A DNA stretch of 5,223 nucleotides from VBKO01 sp036393835 (lineage in GTDB: Bacteria; Myxococcota; Myxococcia; Myxococcales; 40CM-4-68-19): NCBI GenBank assembly GCA_036393835.1, contig DASWGI010000136.1, positions 1-5,223 of the forward strand, in the 5' to 3' direction. Shown in pieces: positions 1-5,223 of this stretch; position 1 is the first letter of the stretch; every line of letters begins with the position of its first letter. Made by a program: the position numbers and the translations under genes. Below the pieces are notes generated by a model. The model searched no databases, was not told where the DNA came from, and saw only the letters and a list, made by a program, of their open reading frames with translations.

Positions 1-11
1 GTGCGCGGGGC

Positions 12-599
12 CTACCCCTCCGCGCGGCGGGCCAGGCTCGCGCGCAGCTCGGGGTCCTTCTCGAACGAGCCCGCCCAGGCCTCGACGCTCACGCGGCTCT
101 GCCTGCGGCGCGGGCCGCGCACCTGCATGCAGGCGTGCTCCGCCGTGATGACCACGCCGGCGCCCAGCGGCTGCAGCGCTTCCATCACCGAGGCGCACAA
201 GCGCTGGACCAGGTTCTCCTGCAGGATGAGCCGGTGCGAGAGCACGTCCACCGCCTCGGCGATCTTCCCGAAGCCGACCAGGTGCCGGTCGGCCGCGTAA
301 CCGACCGCGGCGCTGCCCTTGTAGGGGAGGAGGTGGTGCGGGCACATCGAGTGGAAGTCGATCTGCGAGACGATGACCAGCTCGCCCTTCTTCGGCGCGG
401 GCACCAGCGAGCTGCGCAGCGCCGCGACCGGGTCCTTCCCGTAGCCGTCGAGGAGGTCCTCCACCCACGCCTTCGCCACGCGCTCGGGCGTGCCGCGAGT
501 CTCCGCGTCCAGCTCCGCTCCGGACGCGAGCAGCAGATCCGCGATCGCGCGGGTGAGCGCCTCGCGATCCGGCGTGCGCGCTGGCCGATCCGGGAGCAT
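12..599 (-). CDS. folE: GTP cyclohydrolase I (FolE), divergent
   Basis: FolE converts GTP to 7,8-dihydroneopterin triphosphate plus formate in the cytosol, the entry step for folate, queuosine and biopterin. The product is 195 residues, slightly shorter than E. coli FolE because of a short N-terminus. By hand alignment the key E. coli residues are kept: zinc ligands Cys86 and His89 (in MCPHHLLPY) and Cys157 (in EHACMQVRG), plus His88, Lys112, Gln127, Glu128, His155 and Arg161. Two loops are unusual. The common GLSKxxR reads GFGKIAE, with Glu115 where E. coli and human have Arg, and the Ser/Thr-rich stretch after the RG motif is SRVSV. The start is the ATG at 599, which shares one base with the queD stop (TGATG). 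AGGG lies 9 bases upstream. The open frame continues far upstream, but there it only shadows queD. The gene is second in the queD-folE operon and is probably translationally coupled. The family call is firm; full catalytic activity is inferred. Confidence 0.93.
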   Translation of the reverse strand: MLPDRPARTPDREALTRAIADLLLASGAELDAETRGTPERVAKAWVEDLLDGYGKDPVAALRSSLVPAPKKGELVIVSQIDFHSMCPHHLLPYKGSAAVGYAADRHLVGFGKIAEAVDVLSHRLILQENLVQRLCASVMEALQPLGAGVVITAEHACMQVRGPRRRQSRVSVEAWAGSFEKDPELRASLARRAEG

Positions 600-961
600 C
601 AGCGCCAGCCCTGTGGACCGCGGTAGGCGACCGAGAAACCGGGGATCTCCCAGATGCGGACTTCCACCAGGCCGGGGAGCTTCCCGATGAGGCGGCTCCA
701 GCACCAGGCGGCCACGGTCTCGGCGGTGGGGTTCTCGATGAAGTCGTTCAGGTTGGCGTGGTCGCACTTGGAGAGGATCTGCTCCTGCACGGCCTTCTCC
801 ACGTCGCCCAGGTCGGTGAAGATGCCCGTGTACGGATCCGGCTCGCCCCGCAGGCTCACCGCGAGCTTGTAGTTGTGGCCGTGCAGGTTGGCGCACTTGC
901 CCTGGTAGCGGGGCAACCGGTGCGCGGCGGCGAAGGTGAACTCAGCCTGGATCTCGTGCAT
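599..961 (-). CDS. queD: 6-carboxy-5,6,7,8-tetrahydropterin synthase (QueD)
   Basis: QueD converts dihydroneopterin triphosphate, the FolE product, to 6-carboxytetrahydropterin, the second step toward preQ0 and queuosine in tRNA. The 120-residue product matches the usual length of the QueD/6-pyruvoyl-tetrahydropterin synthase family. Zinc ligands are His14 (AAHRL), His27 and His29 (LHGH). The catalytic Cys23 sits in CxxxHGH, Asp67-His68 lie in CDHANLN, Glu105 lies in WEIPGF, and the family NPTAET motif is at 77-82. A Cys in the CxxxHGH motif, rather than Glu, argues for QueD over the folate-type PTPS-III enzymes. The ATG at 961 is chosen because GAGG stands 5 bases upstream and the conserved domain starts at once. 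The frame stays open to 1087, but that extension has no conserved content. The gene is first in an operon with folE, so product and consumer are made together. A biopterin-type PTPS activity remains possible. Confidence 0.92.
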   Translation of the reverse strand: MHEIQAEFTFAAAHRLPRYQGKCANLHGHNYKLAVSLRGEPDPYTGIFTDLGDVEKAVQEQILSKCDHANLNDFIENPTAETVAAWCWSRLIGKLPGLVEVRIWEIPGFSVAYRGPQGWR

Positions 962-966
962 GGACA

Positions 967-970
967 CCTC
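967..970 (-). promoter_or_regulatory. queD ribosome binding site
   Basis: On the minus strand GAGG lies 5 bases before the ATG at 961. It decides the start of queD against longer in-frame alternatives that lack such a signal. Confidence 0.6.
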
Positions 971-1056
971 GATAGCACGGTCTAGCGTTGATGCGCGGGA
1001 GCGCCAGTGGCTTCGCGGAGTTGCGCGCCCGAAACGGGGAGGCCTGGTGGGCGATT

Positions 1057-1078
1057 CGAGCGATTTTGGAATCGTTCG
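1057..1078 (+). promoter_or_regulatory. Hairpin A in the queD/ribA divergent region
   Basis: CGAGCGATT (1057-1065) can pair with AATCGTTCG (1070-1078), giving nine pairs including one G-U pair around a TTGG loop. An overlapping alternative arm pair, CGATTC (1052-1057) with GAATCG (1069-1074), is mutually exclusive with it. It could be an RNA structure in the ribA leader or, as DNA, an operator between the divergent genes. The sequence alone does not show which. No known riboswitch consensus was recognised. Confidence 0.4.
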
Positions 1079-1101
1079 GGCGTCCACGGCGTCTGACGCC
1101 C
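1078..1101 (+). promoter_or_regulatory. Hairpin B with alternative pairings before the ribA RBS
   Basis: GGGCGTC (1078-1084) pairs with GACGCCC (1095-1101) across a 10-base loop. A second GGCGTC copy (1088-1093) lets GGCGT (1088-1092) pair instead with ACGCC (1096-1100) around a three-base loop. Two direct copies thus compete for one partner. The structure ends 5 bases before the ribA ribosome binding site. A regulatory role is inference, and in GC-rich DNA some pairing is expected by chance. Confidence 0.35.
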
Positions 1102-1106
1102 GCGGG

Positions 1107-1112
1107 AAGGAG
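1107..1112 (+). promoter_or_regulatory. ribA ribosome binding site (AAGGAG)
   Basis: AAGGAG is followed by a 7-base spacer and TTG at 1120. This near-ideal signal decides for the TTG start over the upstream TTG/ATG at 988-993 and over internal GTG codons at 1156 and 1177, none of which has a comparable signal. Confidence 0.7.
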
Positions 1113-1119
1113 AAGCGCC

Positions 1120-1782
1120 TTGCGGAACGATCGCGCCCGAGCCCTGCTGCACCCGGTGAGCGGTTCCGATGCGCGAGTGAACGTCTACTCGGAGGCGCCG
1201 TTGCCCACCCGCCACGGGTTGTTCCGCGTGGTCGTCTTCCGCGAGCGCGGCACGGACAAGGAGCACGTCGCCGTGGTGAAGGGCGAGGTGCGCGGGCGCG
1301 AGGGAGTCCCCGTCCGCGTGCACAGCGAGTGCCTCACCAGCGAGATCCTCGGCAGCCTGAAGTGCGACTGCCGCGATCAGCTGGAGCACGCCCTGGGCCT
1401 CATCGGCTCCGCGCCCTGCGGCGCCGTGCTCTACCTGCGGCAGGAAGGCCGCGGGATCGGGCTCGGCAACAAGATCCGCGCGTACGCGCTGCAGGCGCGA
1501 GGCGCGGACACGTACGAAGCGAACCGCGCGCTGGGCTTCGCGGACGACCTGCGGCGCTACGACATCGCGGCGTGCATCCTGAAGCAGCTGGGCGTGGTGT
1601 CCGTGGACCTCATCACCAACAACCCGCTCAAGATCGCCGGCCTGGAGAAGGAAGGCGTCCGCGTGCGCGGCCGCATCCCTTCCGTCGCGCCGCTGAACCC
1701 GCACAACGCCGGCTACCTGCGCACCAAGCGCGACCGCACCGGCCACCTCATCGAGCTGTTCGCCGACGACGAGACGGCCTAG
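1120..1782 (+). CDS. ribA: GTP cyclohydrolase II (RibA), stand-alone
   Basis: RibA opens GTP to 2,5-diamino-6-ribosylamino-4(3H)-pyrimidinone 5'-phosphate, formate and pyrophosphate, the first committed step of riboflavin synthesis. With the TTG start the product is 220 residues. The core from about residue 20 aligns with E. coli RibA (196 residues). Zinc ligands are Cys71, Cys82 and Cys84 (VHSECLTSE and LKCDC), the nucleotide-binding motif RQEGRGIGL is at 107-115, and Tyr122, Asp143 and Arg145 match E. coli Tyr105, Asp126 and Arg128. TNNPLK (166-171) is also typical. There is no fused DHBP synthase (RibB) domain, so that activity must be encoded elsewhere. The first 19 residues are not conserved, and a shorter product from GTP 1156 or 1177 codons (GTG) cannot be excluded. 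The gene is divergent from queD-folE, behind a leader with two hairpins. The small secreted protein gene follows after 21 bases. Confidence 0.94.
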   Translation: MRNDRARALLHPVSGSDARVNVYSEAPLPTRHGLFRVVVFRERGTDKEHVAVVKGEVRGREGVPVRVHSECLTSEILGSLKCDCRDQLEHALGLIGSAPCGAVLYLRQEGRGIGLGNKIRAYALQARGADTYEANRALGFADDLRRYDIAACILKQLGVVSVDLITNNPLKIAGLEKEGVRVRGRIPSVAPLNPHNAGYLRTKRDRTGHLIELFADDETA

Positions 1783-1803
1783 CTCGCATATCCTGCGGAA
1801 CCG

Positions 1804-2340
1804 ATGCGTCCTGGCGCGATCACCGGACTCGTCGGCCTGCTCTCTCTCGGCGGCGTTCACAGCGCCGCAGCACAGAGCTCATCTGATCAGGTGGCCGCCG
1901 TTCCTGGGAAGGCGCTCTACTTCGGGGTCGCGGGGGAGGGGCTGATCTCCAGGTCGCCTGGGCTAGCAGTCGCCGGCGTCATGGCCCTCGAATGGAAACA
2001 TCTGCTGATCACCGCCGAGTTGGCTGTCGGTGAGACCTTCAGTGGGTGGGACATGTTCTACGCAGGGGCGCAGGCCGGAGCGGTCCTGCTGTCCAGGCCC
2101 GATACTCCCTACTTTCTCGCTGGAATCGAGTACAGCAGGTTCGTGGACTTCATCGGCGAAAGAGATGGCCGTGCGGATCGCGCGCTCACCGGAGAAGCTG
2201 GATACGTCTTCCGGCGGCCGAACGGCGGGCGTCAGGTGTGGCTCGGCATCCGAGGCATCGTCCCGATCGCGTCGCACGTGTACAGCGACGCGGCGCCGCA
2301 ACTCCCGGTCGCGGTGCTGATTGTGAAGCTTCTGCTGTAA
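1804..2340 (+). CDS. Secreted hypothetical protein, probable small outer-membrane beta-barrel
   Basis: I do not recognise this 178-residue protein. It starts with a classic signal peptide: Arg2, a hydrophobic core at about 5-18, and an AAA-Q cleavage site after residue 23. The mature part of about 155 residues has seven or eight stretches of alternating polar and hydrophobic residues with Gly and aromatics (about 38-50, 53-77, 85-95, 101-112, 126-136, 142-154 and 166-177), separated by polar turns. This resembles an eight-strand outer-membrane barrel. The C-terminus ends in Leu, not the usual Phe or Tyr. There are no cysteines in the mature part and no enzyme motif. The gene follows ribA by 21 bases, with only a weak CGGAA signal, so it may be cotranscribed with ribA. 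Codon use stands out: 21 of its first 80 codons end in A or T, against almost none in the ribA core. The coding call is fairly safe; the barrel call is inference. Confidence 0.75.
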   Translation: MRPGAITGLVGLLSLGGVHSAAAQSSSDQVAAVPGKALYFGVAGEGLISRSPGLAVAGVMALEWKHLLITAELAVGETFSGWDMFYAGAQAGAVLLSRPDTPYFLAGIEYSRFVDFIGERDGRADRALTGEAGYVFRRPNGGRQVWLGIRGIVPIASHVYSDAAPQLPVAVLIVKLLL

Positions 2341-2389
2341 GTCTCGTTCAGGGTGCTGGGAACCGCGGCGACCTCGATCGGCTACGGCG

Positions 2390-3505
<1,116 letters not shown>

Positions 3506-3515
3506 CCCGGCGAGT

Positions 3516-4601
3516 TTAACGCCCCGCGATCTTCTTGGCGTCGGGCCGAGGGACAGGGGGCGCCGCGAGCATCTCGTCGCGCTGCTCGCGCAGGAACCAG
3601 GGCAGGTTCGAGTAGACGTCCTCGAACAGGCCTTCCCGGGGCGGGTCCGGCTTCTGTTCCGCCTCGGCGATGGCGGCGTTCACCTCGTCGAGCAGCCGGG
3701 CGCTCAGCTCCGCGTCCTGCCGATCGGTCCAGAGGCCGTCGGCGCCGAGCCGCCCACGCAACCGCTCGATCGGGTCGCGCTTGCGCCACGCCTCGACCTC
3801 GCGCTCGTCGCGGTAGCGGGTCGGGTCGTCGGACGAGCTGTGCGCGCCGATGCGGTACGTCTCGCACTCGACCAGCGTGGGCCCGCCGCCGCCGCGCGCG
3901 CGATCCACCGCCTCCTTGACCGCGCCGTAGACCGCGACCGCATCGTTCCCGTCCACCTTCACGCCGGGGAAGCCGTAGGCGACGGCCTTCACCGCGATGC
4001 TCTCGGACGCGGTCTGCCTGGAAGTGGGGACGCTGATCGCCCAGTGGTTGTTCTGGCAGACGAACACCACCGGCGGCTTGAACACGCCGGCGAAGTTCAT
4101 CGCGACGTGGAAGTCGCCTTCCGAGGTGGCCCCGTCACCCATGTAGGCGGCCACCACCGTCCGGTCGCCCTTGATGCGCGCCGCCATCGCCGCGCCGACC
4201 GCCTGCGGAAGCTGCGTGCCGATGCAGCTCGACCAGCTCACCTGGTTCACGCTGCGCGAAGCCATGTGGCTGGGCATCTGCCGGCCCTTGGTCTCGTCGC
4301 CCGAGTTGCCGAACACCTGGCAGAGGTACGGGACCAGCGGGAACCCCCGCAGCAGCATCGCGCCGCCCTCGCGCAGGGCGGGGAAGATCCAGTCGGACGG
4401 CTCCAGCGCGATGGCCGAGGCGAGCGTGGCCGCCTCTTGCCCGGTGCAGGCGCCGTAGAAACCGACGCGGCCCTGGCGCTGCAAGGTCATCATGCGCTCG
4501 TCGAGCGTCCGCAGCCGGACCATCTCGCGGTAGAGCCGCAGCAGCAGCTCCGGCGACGGGCGCAGCCCGGCCTGCTCCAGCAATGTCTGTGCGCGCTTCA
4601 T
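3516..4601 (-). CDS. Thiamine-diphosphate 2-oxo acid dehydrogenase E1 subunit alpha (branched-chain type)
   Basis: This is the alpha subunit of a heterotetrameric E1, which decarboxylates a 2-oxo acid on thiamine diphosphate and passes the acyl group to the lipoyl arm of E2. The 361-residue length is normal. The thiamine-diphosphate motif runs from GDG (155-157) to NN (184-185). GRQMPSH (106-112), TQLPQAVGAA (129-138), YGFPGVKVDGND (209-220), YRIGAHSSSDD (249-259, with His254) and LFEDVY (325-330) follow the human BCKDHA pattern more closely than E1-alpha subunits of pyruvate dehydrogenase. The best guess is therefore 3-methyl-2-oxobutanoate dehydrogenase (bkdA1-like), though pyruvate or broad specificity is possible. 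The ATG at 4601 has GAGAGG 9 bases upstream. The gene leads an operon with lipB-Nudix, 10 bases apart. No E1-beta, E2 or E3 gene is adjacent: upstream is a divergent cupin gene and downstream of lipB is a convergent gene. The required E1-beta must be elsewhere. Confidence 0.92.
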   Translation of the reverse strand: MKRAQTLLEQAGLRPSPELLLRLYREMVRLRTLDERMMTLQRQGRVGFYGACTGQEAATLASAIALEPSDWIFPALREGGAMLLRGFPLVPYLCQVFGNSGDETKGRQMPSHMASRSVNQVSWSSCIGTQLPQAVGAAMAARIKGDRTVVAAYMGDGATSEGDFHVAMNFAGVFKPPVVFVCQNNHWAISVPTSRQTASESIAVKAVAYGFPGVKVDGNDAVAVYGAVKEAVDRARGGGGPTLVECETYRIGAHSSSDDPTRYRDEREVEAWRKRDPIERLRGRLGADGLWTDRQDAELSARLLDEVNAAIAEAEQKPDPPREGLFEDVYSNLPWFLREQRDEMLAAPPVPRPDAKKIAGR

Positions 4602-4673
4602 CGAGGCGGGCCTCTCGCGGGAGCGGAACCTACGGGAAGCCGCCCGCCGTGTCCACGCGCTCGGCGCCAGGCT

Positions 4674-4682
4674 TGCTATTCT
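4674..4682 (+). promoter_or_regulatory. Possible extended -10 promoter for the cupin gene
   Basis: TGC-TATTCT in an otherwise GC-rich 131-base divergent region resembles an extended -10 element (TGn followed by four of six matches to TATAAT). No convincing -35 box lies upstream. It would place the transcript start near 4690. The call is weak. Confidence 0.25.
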
Positions 4683-4716
4683 CGCTTCGGAGGCGCATGA
4701 CGGCGGCGCTCCGAGG

Positions 4717-4724
4717 AAAGGGGG
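4717..4724 (+). promoter_or_regulatory. Cupin gene ribosome binding site (AAAGGGGG)
   Basis: This purine run lies 8 bases before the ATG at 4733. A competing in-frame ATG at 4697 has GGAGG (4689-4693) only 3 bases upstream, which is too close to be ideal. Confidence 0.5.
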
Positions 4725-4732
4725 CTTCTAAA

Positions 4733-5223
4733 ATGAAGTTGCAAATCGCTGGCAGCCTCGTGCTCTGCGTAGCCCTGGCGGCGCTCGGTCTTGCGGCGAA
4801 GCAGCCGAAATCCGCCGGCGCCAAGACGATGGCAGACCACATCCTCACCCCCGACATGGTGAAGTGGGGGCCCGGGCCCGCCTCCCTCCCCCCGGGCACC
4901 GAGGCGGCGATCCTGGACGGGGACATGGCGAAGTCCGGCTCCGAGTTCACCGTGCGCCTGCGCGTGCCGGACGGCTGGAAGGTCCCGGCGCATTTCCATC
5001 CCAAGGACGAGCACGTCACGGTGCTGCAGGGCGCGTTCTGGATGGGCATGGGGGACAAGTTCGCCGAGACGTCATTGAAGGAGATGCCGACCGGCGGCTT
5101 CCACCGCATCCCCAAGGGCATGCACCATTTCGGGATGGCAAAGGGCCAGACGGTCATCCAGTTGCACGGCGTCGGCCCCTGGGGAATCACGTACGTGGAC
5201 CCGGCAGACGATCCACGCAAGAT
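4733..5223 (+). CDS. Secreted single-domain cupin protein (3' end cut by window)
   Basis: The frame is open from the ATG at 4733 to the window end, giving 163 visible residues and no stop. The N-terminus looks like a signal peptide: Lys2, a hydrophobic stretch at about 5-21, and a possible cleavage after Ala21 or Ala22, so the protein probably acts in the periplasm. Cupin motif 1 is exact, Gly81-x5-His87-x-His89-x3-Glu93-x6-Gly100. Motif 2 is Gly121-x5-Pro127-x-Gly129-x2-His132, with Ala136 in place of the usual Asn. His87, His89, Glu93 and His132 should bind one metal ion. The substrate cannot be read from the sequence; a small-molecule dioxygenase, isomerase or sensor are all possible. The last visible residues (DPADDPRK) suggest the end is near. 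An in-frame ATG at 4697 would add 12 residues (MTAALRGKGASK). The gene is divergent from the E1-alpha operon, and nothing visible links the two functionally. Confidence 0.85.
   Translation, partial: MKLQIAGSLVLCVALAALGLAAKQPKSAGAKTMADHILTPDMVKWGPGPASLPPGTEAAILDGDMAKSGSEFTVRLRVPDGWKVPAHFHPKDEHVTVLQGAFWMGMGDKFAETSLKEMPTGGFHRIPKGMHHFGMAKGQTVIQLHGVGPWGITYVDPADDPRK

Noticed and set aside
988..1119. N-terminal extension of RibA from the upstream TTG/ATG
   Set aside because: The 44 extra residues have no conserved content, the upstream start lacks a good ribosome site, and AAGGAG at 1107-1112 points to the TTG at 1120.
962..1119. FMN or preQ1 riboswitch in the divergent region
   Set aside because: Either would suit the flanking genes, but I could not find the conserved FMN-element core or a preQ1-type A-rich tail and loop. 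Only generic hairpins are visible.
1789..1794. TATCCT as a -10 box for the small secreted protein
   Set aside because: It is only 9 bases from the ATG, which would give an almost leaderless transcript, and no -35 box was seen.
982..1860. A 292-codon open frame on the minus strand
   Set aside because: It is antisense to ribA, whose zinc and catalytic residues are all in place. Its His/Ala/Arg-rich translation has no motif.
2341..2389. Bidirectional intrinsic terminator between the convergent genes
   Set aside because: The best inverted repeat is only four pairs (GTTC 2346-2349 with GAAC 2360-2363), and no T run follows on either strand.
4733..4770. Lipoprotein signal (Cys12 in LVLC) in the cupin
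   Set aside because: The Cys sits in the middle of the hydrophobic core, too early for a lipobox, with hydrophobic rather than polar residues after it.

Overview
This window is GC-rich, gene-dense chromosomal DNA from a bacterium. Most codons in the enzyme genes end in G or C. A probable outer-membrane beta-barrel protein and the gene content (queuosine, riboflavin, lipoate and branched-chain-type 2-oxo acid dehydrogenase functions) point to a GC-rich Gram-negative. A myxobacterial relative such as an Anaeromyxobacter-like organism is my best guess, made from general resemblance only. There is no sign of phage, transposon, CRISPR, tRNA or rRNA. No gene-free stretch exceeds about 160 bases.

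Layout. Bases 12-961 (minus strand) hold a two-gene operon, queD then folE, joined by a TGATG stop/start overlap. A 158-base divergent region with two abutting hairpins (1057-1101) separates it from ribA (1120-1782, plus strand, TTG start). Twenty-one bases after ribA comes a small secreted, barrel-like protein of unknown function (1804-2340), with clearly different codon use. It converges on a two-gene minus-strand operon: an E1-alpha subunit of a branched-chain-type 2-oxo acid dehydrogenase (3516-4601), followed 10 bases later by a two-domain LipB-Nudix protein (2390-3505). Divergent from E1-alpha is a secreted single-domain cupin (4733 onward), cut by the window end.

How the genes fit together. 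Two GTP cyclohydrolases lie back to back. FolE (type I) makes dihydroneopterin triphosphate, RibA (type II) starts riboflavin synthesis, and QueD diverts the FolE product to 7-deazaguanine (queuosine). The Nudix half of the LipB fusion resembles NudB, which removes pyrophosphate from the FolE product on the way to folate. The window may therefore encode the source of dihydroneopterin triphosphate and two of its consumers. The LipB half supplies the octanoyl/lipoyl arm needed by the E2 subunit that partners the E1-alpha encoded just upstream.

The most notable points are the LipB-Nudix fusion and its likely substrate, an E1-alpha gene with no adjacent E1-beta or E2, a divergent FolE with changed active-site loops, and the structured leader before ribA. 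No wholly new multi-gene system is evident; the window is mostly core metabolism in an unusual arrangement.
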